NCBI GenBank assembly: GCA_015680685.1
Contig: MNCI01001919.1
Coordinates: forward strand, 406,079-459,330
Source: Gnetum montanum
Taxonomy: Eukaryota; Streptophyta; Gnetopsida; Gnetales; Gnetaceae
Direction: 5' to 3'
DNA length: 53,252 nucleotides
Shown here: positions 1-10,990 of the stretch, in pieces
Layout: every line of letters starts with the position of its first letter
Numbering within the stretch: position 1 is the stretch's first letter
Translations under genes and position numbers: made by a program
The notes under the pieces: generated by a model
What the model was told of the DNA's origin: nothing
The model's input: the letters and a program-made list of their open reading frames with translations, nothing else
Databases searched by the model: none

Positions 1-1450
1 CTAATGTAGTAGATTTACTAGACATTTCTACGATGGTAGATGTTCAAATGTCCACAAGAGCAACAAGTGGTTAGTTGAGTATAACCCAACACAAGGAGGT
101 GTTGGAAAGATTAGTGAAAATCAAACAACTACTTAAAAAAATTTTCAAACTCTTATATGAAATTATAACAACCAAGTCAAAGCTACTAGAGACTAAGAAA
201 AAACTAATCATTGTCAACATCGATCTACAAGAAACCACTACAAAAATGAATGGTTAGCTGTCGAAGTTGCAAAATTTCAAGATTGTCTCTTTGATCCTTC
301 CATTATTAACCAAAACCTTACATGAGATGAAGCTTTTTAGTAGCTTCAACAAAGAATGAAAGATGTTAAAAATACAAAGGATACCATTGTATTTGATGCC
401 TCCTTATCAAAAGCCTTGACATTCCAAACTAATAAACATTTGGCTCAAGTTCAGAAAGAAAACTTGGTTCTCATCAAGGATATTTATCTCCTATGTAATA
501 TTGAGCAATAAAAAGATCATATGATTGAATTCATTTAATAATAGTAGGAGCAGCTAGCCAAGATGAATCTTGATTTAGAGAGGTTGGTAGTAGAAAAGCA
601 AAATCTATTGATGGAGAAAGTCCATGTGCTTCACCAGAAAATAACCATTAAGGTAGTTTCTTGGAAGAATGAGGCCCTAAAATTTGAATGGGTCAAAAAT
701 CATTACAAGGAATAGGTTGGGCTTCTCAAGGAGGTGAATGAAAAGGAGATACAGTTAGTCAAGGCAAAGATGAACAAGGTCCTCTAACAACTTTGCCAAA
801 TGAACAATGTGTGGTAGCCAACTTTGATGGCTTAAACACATATAAAAATGCTAAAATTTACCTAAATGAGTTGTAAATCAAGGAGATGACTAAAAATGTA
901 TAGCTTACCAACCTCTAATACACAAGATTGGATATGCTAACTGTAGAGAGGTCAAGAATAGAATTGGAGAAACAAGTGGCTAGTTCTTATCTCTTGTATG
1001 AGGTAGAATTCAAGCACCAAAAAGTGAAAAAAATAGTAGTTAGAGATAACCAACATGGAGCTTGAAGTTCTTAGAAGCTAACTCATTGATCAATGATCAC
1101 TTGCTAAGAACCTAGCTAGGAGAATGAATGACTACCACAAGTTGAGAATCTTGTAAAGCATTTAACATCTAATGAAAATAATTTGTAATGTGGTTCATCA
1201 ATGTCAAGGAGCTATTTCTAATAATGACATGCCCATGGGATATCCCTACACTAGTCCACATTAATGAAGCTACGTGGATTGCATATGATCCATAGAGGAA
1301 GGAAGAGAAGATGAAAGCATTGTTGAATGGTTTCAAACTCCAGCAGAAGTAGCTGTAGTAGTAGGAAAACCTCAACCACCTCCACCACCATGAGCGTTGA
1401 AGCTTGATGAAGGAATTTTAGTGTCCTAGGAGCTTTCACCTCCTAGCACT
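1..1450 (+). pseudogene. Decayed coiled-coil ORF at the 3' end of retroelement A
   Basis: Across the three plus frames this stretch reads as one long, broken reading frame rich in Lys, Glu, Gln and Leu. It contains heptad-like segments such as QLAKMNLDLERLVVEKQNLL (about 550-610). Many stops are TAA or TAG inside Gln-rich runs, consistent with C-to-T decay of Gln codons. Near its end (about 1300-1390) there is an acidic stretch and then a short polyproline run (KPQPPPPP). It matches no gag, protease, RT or integrase motif that I know. It lies immediately upstream of a polypurine tract and LTR, the place where some Athila/Tat elements carry an extra ORF after pol. The left end is cut by the window. 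Function unknown; a structural or envelope-position protein is only a guess. Confidence 0.5.
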
Positions 1451-1660
1451 GTTTGAACTTAATCTCATCTTCAAAAATACTAGGGAACTTGTCATTATTT
1501 TTGTAAGGGTACCTAATTTTATCTTAATGGACATAAATTTTGTGATTTTGTACATTCTAGCACTTAGAGTTAGTCAATTAATAAATTCCTTACTTTCTTT
1601 ATTTTGTAAGAAGCTCAATCCTACTTTTTTTTACTCAAGGATGAGTTTTCGCTCAGTTAT

Positions 1661-1667
1661 AGGGGTA
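1661..1667 (+). other. Polypurine tract of element A
   Basis: AGGGGTA lies directly before TGATGAAGTG. The preceding context (1634-1650, CAAGGATGAGTTTTC) resembles the minus-strand sequence before the 3' LTR of element E (GAGGATGAGTTTTC, then ATGGGGGTATGAT, at 39426-39455). The shared layout suggests that A and E belong to related lineages and fixes the 3' LTR start of A. Confidence 0.55.
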
Positions 1668-2113
1668 TGATGAAGTGTAGTTGACTAGTTGTGTTAACAG
1701 ACATGCATCGATGTAGCCCCGTCAATGTAGTCCAATCGATGTATATGCATTGATGCACATGTGTTAATGAAAATGCAAGTCAAGCCTATATATATGTGTG
1801 TATCCATTGCATTTATGGCATGTAAAGTTAGTAGTATAGTACAACTCTTGTAGTTTCTTATTTTTAAAGTTAGAATATTTTCCATCTAAGTACCCACTAT
1901 ATGAAATTAAGAGATTGTACAGGTCTTTATTCAAGCATCATGTACCTAAACACTTTGATGTGAATGATAATAAAGATGAAATTTTTGATATTCATTGCAA
2001 AAATTAAATTAAATTAATCTTTCTTAATTAGCACTTTACTTTTCCTTGATTTAATCTAATTTAGACAAGCCTCTATTAAGGTCACCTTAAGATTTGCTGG
2101 TTACACTGGTGCA
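1668..2113 (+). mobile_element. 3' LTR of element A (right end approximate)
   Basis: It begins with TGATGAAGTG straight after the polypurine tract. Inside there is a TATA-like run (CCTATATATATG, near 1784) and an AATAAAG poly(A)-like signal (near 1969). I saw no second copy in the window. The right end is set where similarity to the 3' region of the Athila-like family begins (from about 2100), so it is uncertain by some tens of bases. Confidence 0.45.
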
Positions 2114-4640
2114 TCATCCTAATGGGAGTGTTTCATTGCTATTGCTACTGGTTTTGGAATCTATATAATAGATTCCACTTCTACCTCTTTCTTGAGAGGA
2201 CCTATGGCATGGGTTGTGAGTGGTTCTTCTTGGGGCTATTTTTTGACTCTTCCTATTCTAGGCTATTTCTTCCTTGGTTGGGATGGTCTTGCTTTTTGTG
2301 TGTGCTTTCCTTTTAATGCCATTTGTGGTCACAACACATTCATGGATTAGTACATGTAATGTGTAACTTTAAATTTTTGAGTACCTTTCCTACTTGTTAT
2401 TTAGTTACACTTTGGCTAAGGTTTAACCATGGTAGATTGGTTATTTTATTAATTATTTATTATAATTGTCATAAAAGCTTGTTAAAAAGGTTTAACTCTT
2501 GTAATTTAGTATTTAATAGTTGATTTTTTAGTTAAACCTTTGTGGAAGTTAGAAAAAATTGCAAAAAAGTTTCTATGAAAAATGGTACATTTGTGGCCCC
2601 CATGATGAAGAGCTTACCTCCAGTAGCTGCAGGGTCAAAGAAAGGAGTGATTTGGATAAACAGTTTGTAAGTAATGGGCTCTGGAAGTTTTTGGGCTTTG
2701 AAAAATTGAAAACTCCTTTGGCATTTATGAGAAAATATAAAATTTCCTAAGTTGGGTTGTGCCTATTTATACTATTTTTTTCTTACATCAATAGGGCCTT
2801 AGATATAGGGCCTTATATATGGGTTAGCTCCGTTGATGGGGTCCATCGATAAAAAATTTCAAACATTAATATCTCAAAAAAGTATAATGAATATTTCAAT
2901 GAAATTGGGATCTATAGAATTCTAGACAAGCTAAGAATATGATAAAATCATTGAAGAGGATCTTTGAAAGCTCAAAAATTGAAAAATGCAATGGATAATA
3001 TATTTAATGAAAAAGCATTTATATAGGAACACATGGTGTGATGTAGAAGATGGATGTATGAAAGATTTGGTCTACAAAAATGTCAAAGTATAAGATACTT
3101 ACCAAACTTGGCCAAGAGATATGCAAGTGGATCCTTCCCATAGTAGGCACATGCCTTTTTTAACATTGCATAACATCAACCTATGGAGTCCTTGGGCCTC
3201 ATAGGTGACTAATGGTTAATGAAAGTTAAGAACCAAAACCTGGAAGATTCCACCTAAGAATTCAAATATGTTAGACCAAGATATAGAATCAAGAACATGG
3301 ACACTGGTAGTGAGTTGAATTATGGTAAGCATAGATGGATGATAGAGAAGGTAGAATGGAATTCCAACTAAGGTCATAGAAGTCCCTTGTAGAGTTTATG
3401 TTTAAAATGGCTAAAGAAGATCCATCCTTAGTCCAGATCAAAACCAACCTCTTTCAGTGACTTTGCATCATCACTCGAAGACTGATCCACCCCCTCAAGA
3501 CACAAGAGTGTTCCCATAAAACAACCATAATTTCATAAAGAGAAGAAAAAATAAGTAGAAAGTGAGATAGGACCTTAGTTAGAGGGGACCTGTAGGCATG
3601 GATGCATGTCTTTCTAGTCCCAGAACTAGTGCTTGTAGCTTGTTTATTTGTCAAGGGGTATGCTTTGAAAATCCAAAATGTATTTTTTTTTATTTTGTTC
3701 ATTTTGTCTTTGGATTTTTGGATGGGAACCACACCATGAAAAGACTTTATTTGACTTCCTATTAGTGGTTGAAATGGAATGGTAAGAAGTTCATGAAAAA
3801 CACTCAACCACTCAAGTAAGTAGAAGAGTACAAAGAGTACTAAGTCCCCTTGAAGTCATACCTTATTCAAACCTTTGAATCTTTCCCAATTGTGGAAACT
3901 ACCAAGGTTACAAATTTATTAAAATTTTCTTTAATGAAAGGGATCTTAAACTTATAGAACAAGGAAAACCATAGAGTTTGTGGATGGGTGGATGACGTGG
4001 ACTCACTGCCTATTCCATGAAGAAGAAACCATTACTGAGTCATCGGTAGAAAAATTCAAAAATAGAAACTAGACATTAGAAAATTAAAAACACAAAGCAC
4101 AAATCATCATTAATAACAACTATAGCACCATTTTGTCTTGTTGGCAATAAAGCACTTTTATTAGCAAAAATTTAAAAATCATACTCAAACAAAACAAAGT
4201 AAAATACATAAGAAAGCGTAAAATATCCAATAATGATCTAAATGTACTAATGATGATGCAAAACAAAAATGGTGTAAAAATAAGAAAAATTTTGAAAATC
4301 AAAAAGTTGTAAAATAATTAAATTGTAAAATCAAAACCATGAAAAAAATAGAAAAATTAAGGAGCCATATGGATGATTAGCATGGATGGCCATCTCCCAC
4401 ATGGCTGAGTTGGAAAAAGGAGATCCAAAAAATTGAATGTGGTTGTCCATCCATTGAGGTATTTATTTCACTGGCTTGCTTTAGCTTATGAAAAAGCTTC
4501 ACTTGTTGGATGTTGACCAATTGCTTTTTATTTGAACTCTTGAGTTTGTATACTATCATGGCCCTAGAAGAAAAGGTTTCATCATTTATGTAAGGCCCCT
4601 CCCACAACATTTGGAATGTTGTTTTCTAAGGTAACACCTA
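2100..4640 (-). mobile_element. 3' tail of an Athila-like element (copy B): 3' non-coding region up to the integrase end
   Basis: This stretch aligns, with indels, to 39700-41610 of element E, where the same sequence lies between the integrase end and the 3' LTR. Shared landmarks are CATGGATTAGT (2340; E 39787), the CCTGGAAGA block (3240; E 40250), GACACAAGAGTG (3500; E 40505), CATGTCTTTCTAGTCCC (3605; E 40614) and GCCCTAGAAGAAAA (4560; E 41542). Copy B lacks its own LTRs and pol. It is cut on the left by the LTR of element A and on the right near 4640. The minus ORF at 3454-3807 (117 aa) falls in this non-coding region. Element E has no matching ORF there, so I do not call it a gene. Confidence 0.7.
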
Positions 4641-5173
4641 ATGGAAAGCATCCTATAGCTAGCATTTAGTACTGTGCAGAACCCAAAGTAGCTTTGCCTC
4701 TTAATTAAAAAGCAATAAAAAAAGTAAAAACACAAAAAAAAAAGAGAATGGGGAAAAGAATATCCCCAAGAAAATTAGTAGAGCTACAGTTTTGCAACCG
4801 GTCCAACCCTGAATCCATGCTAACTCTCTCATGAGCATTCCAACGAAAAGTCAATGTTCCAGTGGCAAGCCACCCTAGTGCCATGGTCATTGTTAGCTAT
4901 GCTAACTCTGCATCTTGTAGCATGGCATCTTGTGTGCATTTTATCCCCTTACCATCCTTAATGCAGTACCAACACTCATTACCTCCAACATACCACAACC
5001 CTTAGCACTCTTGAGTATGGTGTAATGACATCTGTTCAAGTACTAGTGAGTGATGTTGGTGCCAAGTCTATTGTGGTGTTTTACAGTTCTTTGTCGATGT
5101 CTCTTGGATCACTCCTCCAAACATCAACAAAGAGGGGCCAATGAAACACCTCCAAATTTAGGCCACCACATCT
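4641..5173. other. Unassigned stretch
   Basis: There is no coding signal on either strand beyond short open frames, and no similarity to other parts of the window. It separates the Athila-like tail B from an LTR. It contains an A-rich run (4708-4742) but no primer site or clear polypurine tract next to the LTR. Confidence 0.4.
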
Positions 5174-5214
5174 TGACAAAAAATTTGTCTAAGTGTCAAT
5201 GCAAGATAAATTTT

Positions 5215-5640
5215 TTCTTATGTTAGGACTACACTCTCCACTGTTAGGACTACACTCTAGCGCATAGTCAACATAGTCAACACAAAAGTCTAGATTTGTA
5301 AGGTTTTTATAAGTGTCAAGCTAGTAGCTGCGGAGCATGATTGGCATGAAAGAAACAGTTTGGCAAAACTTTTCTAAGTGCTGGGACTACACTCTCCCTT
5401 ACTGAGACTACACTCTAGTGTGTAGTCAACATAGTCTACATGAAGATACCGGTTTTAGAATATTTTTCTAACTATTGAGACTACACTCGGGAGCATAGTT
5501 AAGCATAGAAAATTTGGTGCTATGCTACCTAGTATTGGGACTATGCTCTAGAGCATAGTCAATGTAGTTAGCATAGAAATGCATTTTTTTGCAAAATTTT
5601 CTAACTGTTGAGACTATGCTCTAGAGTGTAGTCATGTAGA
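5215..5640 (+). repeat. Array of GACTATGCTC / GAGCATAGTC palindromic units in the LTR
   Basis: At least five loosely tandem units each carry a TTTTCTAAGTGTTGGGACT-type lead-in, then GACTAYRCTC and often its inverted partner GAGYRTAGTC. The unit at 5539-5560 is a perfect 22-bp palindrome. The array lies upstream of the TATA box, so it sits in U3. Confidence 0.8.
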
Positions 5641-6040
5641 ATAGCCCCCAAAGGTCTCTAGAATGCAACATCAACATCCACATTAGCTTTGATGAACCTC
5701 TAGCAAGCAGGATTAGCAAGTTTTGTCTCTTTTTGCACCCCCCATTTGTCTCCAAATTGTACCTATGCTTAATAGCACTTCGCAAAATGAAAAACATTGT
5801 CCTAGAGTGTAGTCTCTAGGCTTGCACTATTTTGCATTTTTTAGGTACATTGTGGCCTTCTCTACACTCACAAATGTAGCTGGATATCATATTCATAGTC
5901 TAGAAGTTTCAAGAAGCCCATTTGAGCATACCAAAGTAGAACACCATTTACTTTAGTGGGGAGCATAGTTGGATGTAGCATAGTCCCAACTACCCCATTG
6001 CCACATGGTGTCTGATTTGCAATTTACAACAATCTTAACC

Positions 6041-6050
6041 CTATAAATAC
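6041..6050 (+). promoter_or_regulatory. TATA box of LTR copy 1
   Basis: CTATAAATAC is conserved at the equivalent place in the second copy (33863-33872). It fits a Pol II promoter at the U3/R boundary and gives the LTR its plus orientation. Confidence 0.65.
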
Positions 6051-6771
6051 CCAAGAATTCTATGTTTTAGGGGTTGGCATATGAGCATTTTGAGCATTTT
6101 TTTGGTAATTTTTGCATTCAGTTGGAAAATTTGAAGATCGATTAACATTTTGACATTTCATTGGCAAACTCATTAGAGCATTGTGCAAGAGTAAGTTTAA
6201 GGCAAAGCATCAACAAACATCTTTGCATACCACCTAATCCACCACACATCACTATAGCCCATAGGACACCATGGTGGCCAACTCGATAGGCATAGACTTC
6301 ATAGTAGATGTCAGTTTTTACATCCCAAACATCCTGAGACTATGAATACATTCCCTACTATGCTTGTTTGTACACTACATACCTCCTCACCTTTCTTGAA
6401 GTTAACTACACTCTCCCCATTTGGGGTGGTGCTATTTTTTCTCTCACTCTCTCCCTACATATTTTTTAGCATTTTTATTTTCATTCTTGTATTTTACTTG
6501 GATTTTCACTATTTTTGCATGTAATTGCACATTGACACCTTTGTTTTTGGTGGAAACCCTTGACTACACTCACAACTGTTGACATCGTGAAATGATAATT
6601 TGCACTTAGCACCATTACAACATTGCACTCTATAAATCCCCATTTGATTGATAAGACTATTCTGGGAACCCTGTCTCCACCTCTAGCAGGCCCTCACATG
6701 GACATGGGGTTAAAGCTATGCACCTGCAAACCTCTCGGTGTTCCTGTTCTAGCCACTGACATTTTTAGTCA

Positions 6772-7811
6772 TCACAATGAGTTTCTCTATAAGAGCCTAA
6801 TTTTTCCAAATATGTCTTCTTCAAGTGCTCCTATTCCCTTTGTAAAAAGGAAGGATGATAGTATGTGGTTGTGCATGAATTATCGATAGTTGAATTAGAT
6901 GAGAGTGAAGTATCCTTCGCCACATATAGATGATTTGTTTGATTCATGTAAGATGTCTACTATTGAGTTAGTAGAGACAAATATTTAGCTTTATAGGTTT
7001 CTCAATAAGAGCCTAATTATTCCAAATGTGTCTTCTTCAAGTGCTCCTATTCTCTTTGTAGAAAAGAATGATGATAACATGTGGTTATGCATGAATTACC
7101 GATAGTTGAATTAGATGAAACTGAAGAACAAGTATACTTTCCCACATATGGATGATTTTTTTTATTAGTTGAGAAAAGCATAGATGTTCATGAAGATAGA
7201 TATGAATTCATGGTATCAATTACTTTGCATTAGAGAGAAGGATGTCTTGTAGATAGCCTTCAAAACATGGTATGGATAAGATGAGTTCTTGGTCTTGCCA
7301 TTTGAACTCACTAATCCTCCTATAGTATTTATGCATCTCATAAATAATGTTATAAGGCATACCTAGATTAGTTTTTTATCCTATTCATTGATGGAATTTT
7401 GGTATAACATTCGACTAGGGAGTTGCATGAATAGCCTTTAAGCATAATTTTAAGAATATTTAGAAAACATTAGTTGACTGTTGAACCTTTTAAGTATTCG
7501 TTTTTATGCTGAGAAATCTAGTTTTTTAAGGATGATGTTTTAGAGGCTATTATAGTATAGAATCCCACTAAGATACTAATTATTTAAGCTTAACATCTTC
7601 CTATGAATGTTAAAGAGGTTTGTAGTTTTCTTGTGCTAGTAAGTTATTATAGGAAATTCATTGAGAAGTTCTCCTACATCACTTCATCCCTCATGAAGCT
7701 ATTATGAAAGCATGATAATTTATTATGGGATTGACATTGTCAAGTTACCTTTGATGAACTTAAGGATGAACTGATCTTGACTCCTATTTTGATAACAACT
7801 TGTGGACCTTT
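6772..7811 (+). pseudogene. Gypsy (chromovirus-like) reverse transcriptase, broken
   Basis: The translation shows the RT start (PFVKRKDD, LCMNYR, then PHIDDLFD) in the order known from Ty3/gypsy chromoviruses of the Del/Tekay type. The fingers segment occurs twice, about 230 bp apart (6780-6905 and 7000-7120), so part of RT has been tandemly duplicated. The catalytic motif, normally F-x-D-D, reads FIDG at 7384-7395, with the second Asp lost. Further downstream come the RT thumb and the start of RNase H (about 7620-7800). Stops and frameshifts are frequent. The frame ends where the copia-like element begins. Integrase of the same kind resumes at 13773. Confidence 0.8.
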
Positions 7812-9258
7812 TGGTATGTCAAAACCTTAAGCAAAATGGATAACAAGGATGTTTGTATGGTTGTTGTGTTCATAGGACATGGAGACCACATGTGGTTATG
7901 TTTATAGGACATGGAAACCATAAGGACCTACCCGACATAAATGAAGACTCTAGGAATAACAGCTACAATGAAATATCAAATTAGAGTCAAGGAAATGACA
8001 TCTATAAATAGATGTTAAATGTGGATAACATAAGGGCCTACAAGACATAAATGAAGATTCTAGGAATGAGAGCTACAACAAGATGTCAAAGTAAAAACTA
8101 CAAGGACTAAAGGAGAAGCAAGGATAACTATGAAAACTACAGAAAAATGAAGAAGTTACCATGATCATGGATGAATCAAATCAATGAAAGGAAGCCTAGA
8201 AAAGCAAAGTCCAAAGGCTAAGAAGATCTCTCTAGAAAGTAGAAGACTTTTTGGCTAAAGTGCAGAAGAATTAGAGAAGATGTCTTATAGAAGAGATCTC
8301 CTTGATAGTAGATGTCTACTATCAAGAAAAGAGATCTCCTTGATGATGAAGACATCTTGGTTGAGTTAAAGGTTGCTCAAAAGAAGATGTATCGTAGAAA
8401 TATTAGATGTCTACTTTGTGAAGAAGATGTTTCCATGAAGATGTCTCCTTAGAGATGTCTCCCATGAAGTAGAGATGTCTACCCTAAATATAGTTTTGAT
8501 GTAGAGATATATTCCAATCTCAAAGAAGACATATCTAGTGACTGTTAGATAGTTGTTGCATAAATTCTAAGTGATTTTAGAAACATCTAGGCTATAAGAA
8601 ACTCCATTCTCTTGGGAAATGTGCAAGTGTTAAGCATGAATAGTTACTATCAAAGAAATCATTTCATATTGTACTTGTGTAACTAATCTATCGTATCATT
8701 TAGTTGTGTATTGTAATTCATTGTCATATCATCTATGTTGTTGTATTGAGTGCTAATGAACTATGCCTCGAAGTCAAGGGTATGTAAATTAGTTACATTC
8801 TTTCCTCTAGTTTTTGTTTCTCTTTTTGTTGTCCCATTGTGATTGATGTACTTCTTGGGAGAAGGCATCATCCTTGAGCTTGTTGGGATCCTACGAGCTT
8901 GAGTGTTGATGTGGTGCCACAATACTCTAGAGTAGATCTCAAGTTGTAAAGGTTGTGGGATCCTGGACACCAATTTCTAAGTTTGTCAAGACCCTACAGG
9001 GTTGAGTGGATTCATGGCATCAAATCACTCTAGAGCAGAGCTTAGAGATTGTATAGGATGTGGTACCCTTCAAACCATATTTTGATAGAAAAAATGTCCA
9101 AAGGTGTGCAAATGATCTACCCTCCAAGTGTACACTACTCAAGTTGGAAAACCACATTAAAATTGGTTGTATACTTTCTGGCGGAAAATTTTAATTTGGG
9201 AAAATTATTCATCTTTCCCCACCACACCCCCCCCCCCCCCCCCCTCTCCACCTTGAAG
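7812..9258 (+). repeat. 5' LTR of the copia-like element
   Basis: It starts with TGGTATGTC and is matched by the 3' LTR from 12576 up to about 9045. The end is placed just before the primer site at 9259. The last 210 bp (9046-9258) have no counterpart at the 3' end. It carries a cluster of GATGTCT/GACATCT motifs at 8279-8480 and a run of 18 C at 9227-9244. Confidence 0.6.
8279..8480 (+). repeat. Iterated GATGTCT / GACATCT motifs in the 5' LTR
   Basis: GATGTCT is at 8279, 8311, 8406, 8440, 8454 and 8474, and GACATCT is at 8351. At matched sites in the 3' LTR (13076, 13195, 13215) the motif reads GACATCT instead of GATGTCT. This TG/CA difference is what decay of an ancestral CpG palindrome, GACGTC, would give. 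Confidence 0.75.
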
Positions 9259-9270
9259 TGGTATTGGAGC
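9259..9270 (+). other. Primer-binding site (tRNA-iMet type)
   Basis: TGGTATTGGAGC differs at two positions from TGGTATCAGAGC, the usual plant copia primer site complementary to initiator tRNA-Met. It lies about 80 bp before the first gag motif, a normal spacing. Confidence 0.6.
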
Positions 9271-9341
9271 CAAGTACTCTTATGTTCTACATCTTCCAAG
9301 ACTGAAACATGGAGTGAACTTCCTATACAAAGCATCCCATG

Positions 9342-10990
9342 TTTGATGGATTTGACTTTTCCTATTGAAAGGCAAAGATGCATGGCTTCTTCAAATCGAT
9401 GGAGTGTGAAGTCTGGGAAGCCATCCTTGAAGGCTACACATTGCCTGTCAATGGAACAACAAGAGCCATCAAGCCTCATAACAAATGGACATAGGAGGAA
9501 AAAGATCATGTTTGATTCAAAGGCCAAAAATTATTTATATTATGATTTGAATAAATTTGAGTTTAATAGAGTAGTTTGATGTAAAATGGCCAAAGAAATT
9601 TGAAAAATATTAGAGGCTACTTATGAAGGAATCTCTATAGTTAAACAATCCAAATTGTTAGTTTTGGAAACTGAGTACAACAAGCTAAAAATCAAAGGAG
9701 AGAAAATAAAAGTTTATTTTTCTAGAGCAAATGATCTTGTTGTAGCCATCAAAGGTATAGGAAAACATCTACCTAAGAATGATGTCATAATAAAAATGAT
9801 TAGAACTCTAGTAAGAATTTAGACCAAAGCCACGACCGTGGAAGAAATTAGAGATTTTTCAAACCTTAAATTTGAAGAGCTTCAAAGTGCTCTCATTACT
9901 TATTAAATTAACCTCATATGTGAATGGGCTATATAGAAAAGCTCATTGCTCTAAAATCAACTACCAAGTAAAAGAAACCTAAAGAGCAAGATGTGAGTAG
10001 TGAAGAGGAGATAGCTATTCTCTCTAGAGGGCTACAAAGACTCATGGAAAAAAGGGGCAAGTGCTTCAATCAAAAAATAGGTAAGGAAATAAGTATAATT
10101 TTTTCAAACTCCAATTTTGAATTTTCCTCTATAGAATGTTGGGTATGTGATGGAAAAGGTCATCTAGCCTTCAAATGTTTTAGTAATAACAATATGATCA
10201 CAAAAGGATAGAAATGATGAATTAAAAAAGACCAACTTCTATACAAGTTGGGATGATGGTGAGAAAAGTAAAGAAGAAGTAGATAACTCTATCAAAGATT
10301 CAAGCTCTATGCAAGGCTCTTATAGATGAAAATTCTCCATACATTGCTAAATGAGGTTGAAAGATATAGTGAACTAAGAGAAGAGATTAATGTTCTACAT
10401 TATTTTCTTAGAAAGAAAAATAAATTTTAAATATTAATCTTGATGCTATTCACACTAAATTAAATGGAGAAATATTATACATAAAGGATAAGATTTAACA
10501 ACTTACCCTTTTAAATAAGAATTGCATAAAATTTCAAGAAGGAAATAGTCATGAAAAATAGCCAAAGAATTTTGAGACAATCTCACAAGAGGAAAAGCTC
10601 AAGCTCAAGCATAGTTAGGTTTAATAATGTCATTCATGAGGAGAATACTTTATTTGTTTTTAAAAATTATGCTAGTAAAAAAAAATTTGGTTATTCTCAT
10701 AATGATCAAAATAAGATTGATACTTGGTCTTGTCAAAAAGATTATGGTGAGGATACTTTGTAGAGAGTAGTAGCTAAAAATGAAAAGAAGTGAAGAATTG
10801 AAAATTTTCTCAAAGAGATAGATGATATAATAAGTGATCAAGGATTTATTCATAAAGAACATGAACAAATAGAATTATCATACAAAAGATCTAGTGAAAA
10901 AGGGCCGAAAGGTAAGGAGGTACTTCATGATAGAGGACCTCATCTCAAACTTCAGTAGTCTTCTTCCTGTCAATTGCAAGCAACATAAGT
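9342..10990 (+). pseudogene. Copia gag (UBN2 type) with zinc knuckle and coiled-coil tail, broken
   Basis: In the plus frames the order is FDGFDFSY, then KAKMHGFFKSMECEVWEAIL, NKWTEEE, YYDLNKFEFNRV, LVLETEYNKLK and FEELQSALITYE. This is the UBN2 gag domain of plant copia elements (about 9342-9905). A perfect C-x2-C-x4-H-x4-C zinc knuckle (CWVCDGKGHLAFKC) follows at 10137-10178. After that comes a Lys/Glu-rich tail (about 10220-10960) resembling the coiled-coil extension some copia gags carry before protease. Gag packages the element's RNA into virus-like particles. Here stops and at least two frameshifts break it. No protease (D-[ST]-G) or RT (YVDD) follows. Confidence 0.8.

Larger units (their letters stand above)
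5174..6771 (+). mobile_element. LTR, palindrome-repeat family, copy 1
   Basis: This is a 1.6-kb LTR that recurs at 32952-34533. Both copies start with TGAC followed by an AAATT-TCTAAGTGT context. Both end in TGACATTTTT-GTCA, share a TATA box before ATGTTTTAGGGGTTGGCA, share CCCCATTTGGGGTGG, and share GGCCCTCACATGGACATG near the end. No primer-binding site follows the right end, so this is a 3' LTR or a solo LTR, not a 5' LTR. The flanking 5-mers (CATCT and TCACA) do not match, so there is no proof of a clean insertion. What follows at 6772 is gypsy RT. Confidence 0.7.

Noticed and set aside
2122-2316. Trp/Phe-rich 64-codon plus frame that looks membrane-like
   Set aside because: It lies in the family's 3' non-coding region, antisense to the element, with no counterpart in E.
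3454-3807. 117-codon minus-strand open frame in the Athila-like 3' region
   Set aside because: There is no matching open frame at the equivalent place in element E (about 40490-40800), no recognisable domain, and it lies in a decayed non-coding tail.
5215-5640. CRISPR-like array of regular repeats
   Set aside because: Unit length and sequence vary, the spacers are related to each other, and the array is part of an LTR in a plant genome.
9049-9579. 176-codon plus frame spanning LTR end, C-run and gag start
   Set aside because: It crosses the LTR, the homopolymer and the primer site. The gag motifs are split between this frame and another, so it is a chance open frame in part.
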